Source of the DNA: Hygrophila difformis
Lineage: Eukaryota; Streptophyta; Magnoliopsida; Lamiales; Acanthaceae
Reading direction: 5' to 3'
Assembly (NCBI GenBank): GCA_030278955.1
Contig: JAOANR010000001.1
Span: forward strand, 23,753,635 to 23,817,634
Length of the DNA: 64,000 nt
Positions 20,921 through 32,338 of this stretch are shown here, one piece after another. How positions within the stretch are numbered: position 1 is the first letter of the stretch; each line of letters starts with the position of its first letter. A model generated the notes under the pieces. The model searched no databases. It saw nothing but the letters and a program-made list of their open reading frames with translations, and was not told the DNA's origin. Position numbers and translations under genes: made by a program.

Positions 20921-21236
20921 GGGTCTCTTATGCACGTAAAGCTGTAGCCGCGAGCTGGAGCTATAGGGAGTTGTTGGGAGGTGTAGTTATGAGTTTTACA
21001 AAAGTGTTTTGTAGAAGTAGTTGTAGCTGTCATAAATTGTAATTTGAGTAATTAAATTGGAAAGTAGCTGCCGAAAGCTCTCAGAAGCAACTCAGAGTAG
21101 CTTCTGTTTGTAGAGCTTTTCGAAGTTTCAATTTACAGGTGTAACCTTTAAAAGCTAGTGTAAAAGAACGAGACTATTGTTTTCATATAAAATCTAAAGT
21201 TCCCTAAAGCTTTCAAAAGCTGCTTTGCCCATACCC
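20921..21236. mobile_element. Second, inverted copy of the Tourist-like MITE
   Basis: Starts GGGTCTCTTATGCAC and ends GCTGCTTTGCCCATACCC. Read in reverse it follows the copy at 17,756 (shared blocks: atctaaag, tcaaaagctgc, aaattggaaagtagct, aagctgtag). It is more diverged, and I see no convincing flanking duplication. Confidence 0.55.
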
Positions 21237-22138
21237 TTGACTTTATGATTTAACTAACTCATTTAGGTTATTTAGAGGAGTACTAAATTACCTGTATTAA
21301 TATGAAGTGCACTTTTATGACAACCGAACCCAGTGCAGTGTTGCTCCGAACTAGGTTTGTTTGCATACCATATTCCCGGCTGAGTTAGTATGCAGACTTC
21401 CTATCAAACTGCACATGCAGTCATGATGACATACATGCATTTTGTGATGTTTTCAAGCAATAAGCATAAACTGTCGATGTCGATGGCGTGCTGACAAATG
21501 TTATTATTGTGATGTGCGCGACATATTTTGTGATGACGGACATAAATTTTACGATGTCTGATAAAAATTCATTTACAAAAAGAGAACTGAAATTTTTAAA
21601 AGTCAAAATCAAAACATCATAAATATGATCCGGCACATCATACTGTATAAAAACATCACAAAAAATACTTCATAATCTAACAGCATAGCTGCAAAGGGCT
21701 GCACTGTAATCATGCCCCCATATTCCAGTCCAGTGGGACTTCGTACTATAGGAAAGTTGAGTATGAGATTTGAACCTCTAACATCCTTTTATTATCCAAT
21801 TAGGATATACTTTGATGATATAATTTGGACGTCTTATTTATTCCTTTCCACATTGCGTTCTACCAATGAAAACTAAAATACAAACTTGACATATGTTTAG
21901 CCTTATTATTCTAAAGCATCAATTGCATACAAAAGTACAAAATGACTATCCTATGAATTTAAACCTACTGATTGTAAACTCGACATCACTTAACACACAC
22001 AATTATTAAAAGACCGTTACAACATGATGGCCGCATTCTAAGGGAAACGAACTAAACAACCAATTATCAAACAATTACCAAAAGAAGGTAAATTAAATCC
22101 ACTGATCATAGGAAAATAATCAAGAATTTTGAAGCATT
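21237..22138. other. Intergenic region, no gene seen
   Basis: About 900 bp without a supportable gene. The part at 21,420-21,670 has scattered TGATGT/ACATCA motifs in both orientations and could be a decayed inverted-repeat element, but no boundary is clear. Confidence 0.35.
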
Positions 22139-23237
22139 TTACTTGGTTGTCGTGGGGCCGCTAGGCTGATTGACAGTTGTCGTGGTGGTGTTGCTAGGCC
22201 GATCCATGGTTGTCGAGGATACGTTACTTGGTTGGTTTGTTAATGCTGCATTAGTTTCTCTATTAGACGGATTCATAGCTGCATTCGCGGTGGATGGGGG
22301 CAAAAGACTTTCACTACTACCCGAGGTGTTAGGATTGTTCAATCCCAAGGTATTTTTAACAGCGTCGGCTGCTCCTTGGACCATGTTGGCTGCAATACTT
22401 GTCGCGCCTTGCACCATGTTCATAGCTTGTGTGCCGGTCTTTGATATGCACGCAAGATTAATAGGGCGAGGTTATTTGTATAGAATTTTTTTGTTAGGTA
22501 TTATATAGATTCAGACTTAAAAATGATAATTTGATATGGAATAATTACAAGTTTTTGTCTAATTTAAGATTCAAGATTAATTTAGTGTACCTCTTGGAGA
22601 AAGCTTGTGGCTTGTCCTTGTTCTTGGCCTTGACTGTGGACATCAGATGGCTGGTTCACTACTTCATTTCTCCTCATCTGCAGTTGATGATTAATATTTA
22701 TTCTGTATTTTAAAAACGTCCTTATTTTTCATCTTTTAAAGAACAATATTACCAAGATATTATATCATAGGAGATATACATATTTTTCGCCCTGATTTGA
22801 GTTTGAAGTTTGATTTATCAATCATTAACATAAAGATTAATTGTTCTATGTTATGAATTCATAACAAAATTGTTGATGGCATTTAAAGTTTTATTTTAAA
22901 AAAACGACAAGAAAATGAAAATAAAATCATGGTTGAGCCCAAGTATCTTTGATTTGGGAAGAGGACTTAGCCCAAGTAGTTAAGTCCATTGACTTCCAAA
23001 ACGGAAGGTTGGAGGTTCGATTCTCACCGACCCCCTATCCATCCCCTTTATTCTACTTTGTAATTGTGTAGCATGGGCTCCCGCCACCCCTTTCTCAGAC
23101 CTTCAATGGCTCATCCAAAAAAAAAAGTATCTTTGATTTGATGATGAAGAAAATATAGTGCAAAATGTTACCTGTTCTTGACCTGTAGATTCTCCAGTGG
23201 TTGGCTGCTGCTGCTGCTGATGACCCTGGTTTTCCAT
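22139..23237 (-). CDS. LEA-like small hydrophilic protein, 3 exons
   Basis: Exons 23237-23172, 22677-22591 and 22438-22139 join in phase to a 150-residue protein. The N-terminus (MENQGHQ, then a Gln run) and exon 2 are Gln-rich and polar. Exon 3 starts TGTQAMNMVQGA and contains two related blocks ending NMVQGA and a GAADAVKNTLGL segment typical of small late-embryogenesis-abundant proteins. The tail is Asn/Thr/Ser/Pro-rich. No signal peptide or membrane segment is seen. LEA proteins protect cells in drying seeds or stressed tissue; this role is inferred from similarity only. A TATATAAG box lies about 95 nt upstream of the ATG. Intron 1 contains a SINE. Confidence 0.7.
22957..23124 (+). mobile_element. 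tRNA-derived SINE with 16-bp target duplication
   Basis: The head carries polymerase III-type boxes: an A-box-like TAGCCCAAGTAGTTAAG (about 22,968) and a B box GGTTCGATTCT (about 23,016). A T/C-rich body and an A-rich tail (about 23,116-23,126) follow. The exact 16-bp duplication AAGTATCTTTGATTTG lies at 22,941-22,956 and 23,125-23,140. The element sits in intron 1 of the LEA-like gene, antisense to it. Confidence 0.9.
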
Positions 23238-23330
23238 TTCTCTTAATTGCTTTTGGGAAATTTGCTTTTATTTTGCGATGAAAAGAAATAAAAGGGAAAA
23301 GGAATGGAACTTTGATTGTCTCAAGATGAA

Positions 23331-23340
23331 CTTATATAAG
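23331..23340 (-). promoter_or_regulatory. TATA box of the LEA-like gene
   Basis: CTTATATAAG read on the minus strand lies about 95 nt upstream of the predicted ATG at 23,237, a normal TATA spacing with a short 5' UTR. Confidence 0.6.
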
Positions 23341-23471
23341 ATTCCTAGATTTATTGTTAGTATAGTAATTTGTCTAAATGTGTGCATAACTTAACACATG
23401 GAGTGACAACAATGAGCCCTTGCCCATTGGCTTCGGTTAATGATGTTTTAAGGTCGGTAATGAAGTATATA

Positions 23472-23722
23472 CTTCCTCTATTTTTTAAAGTTTGCTACGG
23501 ATCCACCCAACACGCAGTCCAATTCACATTTTAAATCATTAATAATTCAAATTCGATACAAGTAAAAATTCTAAAAGTTCGATATTTAAAAACTACAAGA
23601 CATGACGAATCTAACAAGATACCACTTGACTATATTTTAACTTGTATAATCATGATAAAATTTTAAATCAAAGTATATGAGTGAACAATAACCATTTGTC
23701 AAATGTAGCTAAAAAAATGAAG
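23472..23722. mobile_element. Stowaway-like MITE, copy 2
   Basis: Left end CTTCCTCTATTTTTTAAAG and right end with reverse-complement CTTCATTTTTTTAGC, flanked by TA at 23,470-23,471 and 23,723-23,724. The internal run acgaatctaacaagat is shared with the copies at 534, 28,321 and 30,264. Confidence 0.65.
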
Positions 23723-23910
23723 TACATTATTTTAAATAATTAAAGTAATGAACACTTAAAATTTTACTGCTATATTTGATTTCATTCTTAATTATTTTGT
23801 TTTGATCATTGTTTAGTGTGACTGAGACATCATTTTAATATAAAACACATTCTTTATATAATTTCGGAAAAATAAATAAAAATTACTACTAATATACAAT
23901 TAGGAATTTA

Positions 23911-23956
23911 GGATGGGAGAAATTAGGGTGTGAGGATGGGAGAAATTAGGGTGTGA
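23911..23956. repeat. 23-bp tandem duplication
   Basis: Two exact adjacent copies of a 23-bp unit that starts GGATGGGAGAAATTAGG and ends GTGTGA. Confidence 0.9.
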
Positions 23957-24086
23957 CTAAGGGATATGCCATGATGTACTGCGGCGTTCTCCCACCATTG
24001 ATTAATTTTTAAAATCAATTGTTGAGATGAACTGGACGGGTAAAATGGTAATCTTGCCATATTATTTCAAAATATACTTTAGTAGA

Positions 24087-24477
24087 TTTCAGCGATAAGG
24101 TATGTATATTTTTCAGCGATTTTTTATTAATATATTATTTTCAGCGACATGCATATTATTTTCAGCGCGCCTTCCGTGTATTTTTCAGCGAAGTAATATA
24201 GTATATATTCCAGCGACGCATTATACCATATTTCAGCGACAGGCTATAGTATTTTTCAGCGACTTGATATTGTGCATTCAGCGCCTTCATAAAAGTTGAA
24301 ATATCAATTCTTTGGTTTAATATATTTCAGCGAGCGCCTTCATAAAAGTTGAAACCCCAATTCTTTGGTTTAATATATTTCAGCGACGAGGTAAGTGTAT
24401 TTAAGCGACGAGCTGTGTTTTTTCAGCGACATACATGGTGTTCTTCAGCGATAACCTTGTATGTATTTTTCAGCGAC
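24087..24477. repeat. Periodic TTTCAGCGAC array
   Basis: About 15 copies of TTTCAGCGA(C) or close variants start near 24,087, 24,111, 24,139, 24,160, 24,183, 24,208, 24,231, 24,254, 24,276, 24,325, 24,378, 24,399, 24,421, 24,444 and 24,468. Most spacings are 21-28 bp; the wider gaps come from an embedded 53-bp tandem duplication (24,281-24,333 and 24,334-24,386). The spacers are unrelated AT-rich sequence, so this is not a simple satellite. Function is unknown; binding-site arrays in transposon subterminal regions look similar. Confidence 0.85.
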
Positions 24478-24930
24478 TTAGACATTATATTTTTTTTTGG
24501 ATTTAATAATAAATAAATAAAAATAAAATAAATAAAAGGATATCTAATAGGGAAGAGAGTTGGAAATGTGGGGAGGAGGAGATTGGTATCCATGCCCTTA
24601 GGGACTGCCGGGGGTCGGAACAGGTCTGCATACGCCTGAGGTATGCTTCTTCATGGCCTGAGAGTTCAGGAGGAGCAAAAATCTGAGAGATAGATAGATG
24701 GATATTATTATTGTCTATGCGAAGTAACAGAGTTGGGGTGGGGAGAAGGAAGGAAGCGGCAGGCAATGTTCGGGATGGATGGATGGATGGGATTATTATG
24801 GTTGGTCGATATGGAAGACCTGCAGATGTAAAGAAAGAGTGAGTAGCCTATTCGCACGGTGTAAGGAAAGAATATAATGATGGAAGTCACTACTACACAT
24901 GCGAATCAACCGTAGATGCCAAGAATTCAT

Positions 24931-24958
24931 GGGGGGGGGGGGGGGGGGGGGGGGGGGG
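24931..24958. repeat. G28 homopolymer
   Basis: Twenty-eight consecutive G residues (exact length may be affected by sequencing). Nearby are GGAT repeats (24,771-24,790), an AT dinucleotide run (25,066-25,087) and a TGCA run (25,163-25,179). Confidence 0.8.
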
Positions 24959-25129
24959 CAAGGGACGACAGAGTGCAAATCACAAGGTGGTGCAGCAGAA
25001 ACGCCCCCCAGATGGGACCGAGGAGGGATGGATGAAAAGCAAATTGCGACGACCCAGCAGCCAGCATATATATATATATATATATATGTCTGCTTAGCTC
25101 CCAAACATTCCCACAATCCAGATTGGTAG

Positions 25130-26433
25130 ATGGACAACAGGTAGTGAAACCTTCTCTTTGGATGCATGCATGCATGCAGACACAAATTGCTTGAGGTGCT
25201 GTTGGCCGTTGTTTGCCTTGGGTAAAAATATGCAATCTCGAAAACCAGCCCCACTCTGAAAGGTTATGCAAGGTTGGATATTCCAAAAAGTTCTCTTTTC
25301 CTCTACCCAATCGGATCATCCAGGTCACGAATTGTATGGATTCATTCCATAACCCACTGAGGTTTGGGAGTGAGTGGTTGTGCCCCACTCTCAAAAACCA
25401 ATTGATCTTTTGATGCCTTTAGAACGAACTGTACTACTCACTATGGCTTTCAATCCTCTCAAAGGGTCCATAACTAGATCATTTTATTCAAGGTTATTAT
25501 TGCGGTTCACTTATATTGTTGATCCCAACTACTACTTTAGCTGGCAACCTTGGCATTTTGAAAGAAATCATGTTGTCCTTGGCGCCGCCTCCATTGATAT
25601 AAATCCAAGTGATGTAGACTCGACTATCGCCCCTTCATGATACAGGGTTGTGTGGCTTGTCCTGCGGGTTGGAAGGACTTCAACCCTCCATAGACTAGAA
25701 CAAAGTATTCCCTACATCCAATCTTATTTGTGCGGCTTCTCCCGCAGGTTGGGAGGACTTCCTCACTATGGTTTGCCCTCCTCAGAAAACTACTGCCACT
25801 TTATATCATGATCCAGGCAGCTCTGATCAAACACTAGTTCCTAAGGAGATTATCACTTTCCAGGAAGATTACATATATCAGCAACATGCGACTCTACTGA
25901 AATTTGAACTCCTGTTTGTATACTGAATGAAGCTCACTCTAATGTGCCTCTGAGGTTCCACCTAGGAATGACAAAGGCAAGCAGGTAGCAGAATGCCCTT
26001 TCACTTTGGAGAATATTGGAGAACCAAATTTCAAAGTCTCGAATTTTATTTAGCTTCCAAAATACCCTTTGTTGGCTGTTTAAATTATTTATACTACTAT
26101 TTGAAAGTACATATTTCAGATCGACTTTAACGAAAGCAAGATATGCATATAATAATCACATCATCATATGCAATGCAACGGATGAGCATTAAATACAGAT
26201 CAAAAGAACCACATGCAATAATCGGGTATGTCTGAGACCAGAGAGCCTGGAAAACTGAGAGCACAGGTAAATTTGATTCCAATAAAGAAATAAGTCCAAT
26301 AGAAGAATCTAAAAATCTCCAAATGCTAACATAAGACATTTAACACACATGAAATACTTGCGAGGATCCAAAACCAACAATATAGGACTTACCAAACAAA
26401 ATTTCCTGTTTAACAAGCTATGTATTCTCCGCT
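25130..26433. other. Unassigned region with short open frames
   Basis: Open frames at 25,213-25,640 (+) match no family I recognise. A diverged duplication of a phrase resembling tgcgg(g/c)tt...ggaggacttc occurs at about 25,655 and 25,740, suggesting degenerate repeat sequence. The last ~300 bp is probably the 3' flank of the uL13 gene. No gene is claimed. Confidence 0.35.
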
Positions 26434-27829
<1,396 letters not shown>

Positions 27830-27889
27830 CTAAAAAAATTGTGGCCGCCGAGTAGAGAGAAGTTTGTCTGGGACATACTTATAGTTAGC

Positions 27890-27995
27890 TAGGGTTTTAG
27901 AATATTGGGTCAAGGCCTTCACAACATGGGCTGAATTTTGCAAATAATAATAATTCAAGTGGCCCAATTGTTAAGCCCAATTCAATTACTGGGCC
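27890..27995 (-). promoter_or_regulatory. Telo-box and site II motifs of the uL13 gene
   Basis: A telo-box (AAACCCTA on the minus strand, 27,890-27,897) lies about 106 bp upstream of the ATG. GGCCCA (27,961-27,966) and TGGGCC (27,990-27,995) are site II-type elements bound by TCP factors. This combination is characteristic of plant translation-machinery promoters. Confidence 0.7.
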
Positions 27996-28320
27996 GCGGA
28001 TAAGAAGTCCTGCTGACTGCTGTTGTCGTTTCGTTTCACTGACCAAAAAAGGGAACGCAAGCAGTCTCAGTTTGTTCTCTTTACAGAGTACATAATTACC
28101 TGTATTTTATAGTAGTATTTTATTCTGTTGTGCATGTTTTAATTTTACTTAATTAATGGCCTTCAAAATTTGCATTGAAACTCTTAAACAGTACAATCAC
28201 AAGAAGTGTGCAATATCCCCACAAAGGGACCCAAAAACCGGTATGAATATATTATTATACGTAGTGGTGTATAATTCTTACCAGCTGTTAGATGCTTATT
28301 ATAGACTACTATAATAAGTA

Positions 28321-28583
28321 CTACCTCCGTTCTCAAATAAGTGATCCATTTGCATAGTATTAGTAACTATTCATTGAGTAACTTTGATTAATTATTTTAA
28401 CATAGTTATATAAGAAAAAACATAGTCAAGTGAGATCTTGTTAGATTCATCTAATCACGTAGTTTTAGAATATTAAATTTTTATAATTTTTATCTATGTA
28501 CAATTTGATGTATTAACCTTTAAAAATGTGTCTTGGACGGCGTGAAATGCAGAAATGGTGCATTTAAAAGAGAACAGAGGAAG
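28321..28583. mobile_element. Stowaway-like MITE, copy 3
   Basis: Left end CTACCTCCGTTCTCAAATAAG and right end whose reverse complement is CTTCCTCTGTTCTCTTTTAAA, flanked by TA at 28,319-28,320 and 28,584-28,585. This is the best-preserved of the four copies. Confidence 0.8.
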
Positions 28584-28796
28584 TAATAGATTAAGTTTTT
28601 GTTCCTGTTCTTCCTAATTGGGTGAATTCACTCAAGCCTTCTGCACACATGCCCAGACATTAAGCTCAAGGTAGAAAGAAAAAAAGCTTAGAAAAACTCA
28701 GCCTAATTCGTATGAACAAAGAGCCCTGCAACTGCATATATTTATTTTTAAGAAGGTTTAAGGTATTTTGAATGGGAAAAAAATGCAACAACAACA

Positions 28797-28801
28797 CAAA
28801 A

Positions 28802-28844
<43 letters not shown>

Positions 28845-28845
28845 A
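28797..28845. repeat. (AAAT)n microsatellite
   Basis: About twelve AAAT units downstream of the receptor-kinase remnant. Confidence 0.9.
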
Positions 28846-28869
28846 AAGGTTTCATTTCCAAAGGTTTCT

Positions 28870-30088
28870 TCATTCATCCACTAAACCATCATCATCATCA
28901 TCCAAGCTTGCTGTTGAAGTAGTAGTTGATTCTGGTTCCCATCCTTGAAATTCATTAATAACGCCTCCATGTTTCACAAATAGAGGAGATTTTGAAGGGT
29001 GGGGAGGCATTCGTATGTTCTCCGTTTCTTCGCCCTCAAGCAATTTCACGACTTCATGATGCATTGACGGTCTATTGCGTGGACTCATTTGAATGCACCA
29101 CAAGCCAACGATTGTAAGTAATCCTTTTCATCACCTTCCCCGCATATTCTTCATCAATAATAACGTTTCCTCCAATATTTTCTGTTTCAATATCTACACA
29201 TCGCTCCAAATGGTCATAAATCCAGTCGGGAAAATATTGGCTAGACGCACCTTCTTTTGGCACAATATCCTTCTTCAAACCTACCATATCCAAGAGTAAC
29301 ATTCCGAAACTATAAACATCAGCTTTCGATGAAACGGTTCCAAAGCTCCTATTGATGAGTTCCGGAGCAACATAGCCTATTGTTCCTGGAGGAGCAGTTA
29401 ATGTCACCATAGATCTTTCAGTTGAATAATATTTTGCGAGCCCAAAATCAGATAGTTTTGGGGCGAATTTATCATCCAGGAGTATATTGTGCATGTGGTT
29501 TGATATCGAAATGCAGGATTCTAATGTCACAACCTTCATGCAAATATTCGATTCCTCTAGCCACGCCAATGGCAATTTCGTATCGTCTCCTCAAGCTTAA
29601 TGAACTAGATGATCTTTCTCGACGAAAGAGATAGTACTTGTCAAGTGAACCATTGGGCATGAAGTCATACACCAGAGCACATTTTGATCATTGGAAACAA
29701 ATATCCAATGAGCTTAATAACATTTGTGTGGTGGATCCTCCCAATAGTCGCGATTTCGTTGATGAAATCTTGGGGATTTGTTTTAGGCTTGTTGAGCAAT
29801 TTCACAGCTACATATCGTATCCACTATGCAGCTTTCCTTTGTAAACAGAACCATAACCTCCTTCACCCAATTTGTCACAAAAAATCCTCTTGTCATTCGC
29901 TTCACTTTTGGGTCGGCATGCATTAGATTGCTGCTGCTTCCTTGTAGAAAACTTTCTATTGCATCCAACATTGATAAATGAAAGACCTCAACAATAGTTG
30001 GATTCGAAGTGCAACCTCTGCAAACCTGAGGAGAATAGTCATCAATAATCTTAATAGTATCTATTTCGAAGATAATGATCACTGTCAT
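28870..30088 (-). pseudogene. LRK10-type receptor-like kinase, kinase part, decayed
   Basis: Minus-strand fragments give a Ser/Thr kinase in order but in different frames: IESFLQG, VKRMTRGF and a glycine loop GEGGYGSV, then [32 protein letters not shown], catalytic [63 protein letters not shown] and an acidic tail. HFDIKPHN in place of HRDLKPxN is typical of the LRK10-like (rust-resistance kinase Lr10-related) group. At least four reading-frame breaks occur, near 29,860, 29,810, 29,490 and 29,105. No extracellular domain is found upstream. A small ATG frame with a GT donor at about 31,650-31,730 might be a leader exon, but this is weak. Confidence 0.8.
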
Positions 30089-30263
30089 TTAATATATATA
30101 TTTTTTAAAAAAGTCAATGTGAACTCATTTTTCTTAATCAACATAGTAACCTATTCCTATTAATAAAAATACAATTTATAAAGAAATTGAATGGGAAACA
30201 ATAAATACTAGTACTTGCCAAGTGCATCCTAATTTCATTTCTAAATTAATAATAACATAAATA

Positions 30264-30521
30264 CCCCCTCCTTTCCCAAAATATTAACATTCCATGTTTT
30301 CACGCAATCTAATACAAATGTTTAATGATTAATATCTCAAATTGTATAAATGTAAAAGTTATAAAAGTTTTAATATTATACAACTATGTAATTAGACGAA
30401 TATAACAACATTTCAATTGACTATATATTATCTTATGTAACTGTGTTAGAAAATCGAATCAAAATAACTGAATGAATAGTGTTTACTATGCAAATGTTAA
30501 TAATATTAATAACGGAGTGAG
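30264..30521. mobile_element. Stowaway-like MITE, copy 4
   Basis: Left end CCCCCTCCTTTCCCAAAATA and right end with reverse complement CTCACTCCGTTATTAATATT, with TA at the left edge. The internal run resembling agacgaatataacaac to tcaattgactatat corresponds to the family core. Right boundary is approximate. Confidence 0.6.
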
Positions 30522-31048
30522 AACAATAGATAGATCACCAGTTTACTACTCCATATTCCTCCATTCCTTAAATGAGCTAAAAACAATACTATAAAAATGT
30601 GGCATTTATAATATATAAAGACTCTTGATCGTATAAATAGTGATGTTCCATTAATGGGCTTAAAGAATAATTAAGTTTAATTGTTAGTTTTAATACTTAA
30701 TTGGACTTTAATTAAAAAAATTATAACAGAAGTATATTTTACTAGTATTATTTTTAATTTATAATTAGTACTTTTAATTTAAAAGAATATATTTTAATAA
30801 AATATTATAGAAAATTATACATATTTAGTGTTAAAAATAATTAAATAATGCGAATTGATTGTTTAAATTAATTAAATATATATATATTAAAATTAAAAGT
30901 TAACTAAAAATAATATGAAAGTTGTTCAAGAAAAATTATTTGCATTGTTTAATAAATAATAATATTTTATCAATTAATCGGTTCCGCTAAGACCCAAGAC
31001 TCGACCCAAGGCTCGGGTTCGGTTCGGTTCCGGGTCTGATGTCATCCT

Positions 31049-31159
31049 TAGGGATGGCAACGGGTCGGTTCTGGGTACATTTTTGTAAGACCCAAGACCC
31101 GACCCAAGCTCGGGTCTTTCTCGGTTCTCGGTTCTGACCCGGTCTCATTGCCATCCCTA
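31049..31159. mobile_element. Short inverted-repeat element with TAGGGATGGCAA ends
   Basis: TAGGGATGGCAA at the left and TTGCCATCCCTA at the right are perfect inverted termini of a 111-bp segment. ATCCT directly flanks both sides (31,044-31,048 and 31,160-31,164). The interior is rich in GACCC/GGGTC. It is probably a DNA-transposon MITE; a 5-bp duplication does not settle the superfamily. Confidence 0.5.
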
Positions 31160-31260
31160 ATCCTATCCCCTACCCCTCTCATTTGTCTATTTGTAATTTG
31201 TGTGGCATGACCTTCCGCAACTCCCTTTCGCAATAAAGTCCTTGAAACCAAAAAAAATAA
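31160..31260 (+). repeat. SINE 3'-domain-like remnant
   Basis: The stretch cctatcccctacccc...tttgtaatttgtgtggcatg...ccctttc with an A-rich tail resembles the body and tail of the SINE at 22,957-23,124 (ccccctatcc...tttgtaattgtgtagcatgg). No tRNA-like head is visible, so it looks like a truncated copy interrupted by the 111-bp element. Confidence 0.4.
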
Positions 31261-31799
31261 AAATAGCATTTATATTTAAATAATGCACTATTGTTGCCTG
31301 AGTAGACTGTTCAACAAAAAAAATAAGATAATGCATTATTGTTTAAACTATTAAAAATAATAATCTATATTTGAAAAATTAATATTTCATATTTAATTAT
31401 TGTTGAATCAACAAATAAATACTATTAAATTTCTATATTTCATTATTAAAACTATATTAATCTATCGTTCGAGATCATATCCTGGACCATTCGGGCTGGG
31501 GTAATACTAGTAAATATTTAAAACGACAATTATTGTGTATGTTTTTTAATTTTTAAAGAGGACACTATATAGAAATTGAGGGAGTATATAAGTAATAGTG
31601 TAAGCAATAAATGAAGTACAAATAAAGATAAGAAAAAAAGTTCTTACCATCAACAACCACGGAGAACCAAAGAGGCCAGCTATCTACAACATTTAAAAGG
31701 GGCATTTCACTATCACTACCCATTTAAATAAGAAAAAGCTTTGTTGACCTCAATATAACCAATACTCTTTTTTTGCCCTCCTACGATTGACTTGCCAGT

Positions 31800-32160
31800 T
31801 AGCCACCGAGTGGGATTCTAGTGGGCTACGAGTGGCATTCTAGTGGGATTCTAGTGGGCACGAGTGGGGTTCTAGTGGGCTTCTAGTGGGATTCTAATGG
31901 GCTACGAGAATCGTTACACAATCGTTGATGGAGGAACATTATTTATTGTTTCAAATCAAAATGGATGAATGGGGTTCTAGTGGGCTTCTAGTGGGATTCT
32001 AATGGGCTACGATTGCACAATCGTTAATGGAGGAACATTATTTATTGTTTCAAATCAAAATGGATGAATCATGTTTAATGGATGAATCGTTACACAATCG
32101 TTACATAGTTACACAATCGTTACATGTTTAATGGATGAATCGTTACACAATCGTTACAGC
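31800..32160. repeat. Local tandem repeats (TCTAGTGGG and ATCGTTACA units)
   Basis: GTGGGATTCTAGTGGGC-type phrases recur between 31,810 and 32,010, including a roughly 110-bp duplication (about 31,866 and 31,976). TGGATGAATCGTTACACAAT-type phrases recur at 32,060-32,160. This may be the terminal region of the Mutator-like element next to it. Confidence 0.6.
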
Positions 32161-32338
32161 AGACGAATGGATTGGCACGAAGAATCTTCGATTGGCACAT
32201 GTTTTTAAGGTTGTTGAAGCATTAAATTTGGTTGTTGGAACATTTAATGGATGAATTTAACATATTCGGATTGTAGTGTAATGGATGAACATTGTTTACT
32301 GTTTCAAATCAAAAAACTGATAAATCATTAGAAAGACA

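Noticed and set aside
22957..23030. Possible tRNA gene (A- and B-box-like motifs)
   Set aside because: It does not fold into a full cloverleaf by eye, and it is the head of a SINE with an A tail and a 16-bp target duplication.
24087..24477. CRISPR-like regularly spaced repeats
   Set aside because: Eukaryotic sequence, 10-bp degenerate repeats and AT-rich spacers of about 13 bp; no cas genes.
24796..25394. Open frames reading through the G28 run (poly-Gly or poly-Pro proteins)
   Set aside because: Produced by the homopolymer; no splice sites, domain or start context supports them.
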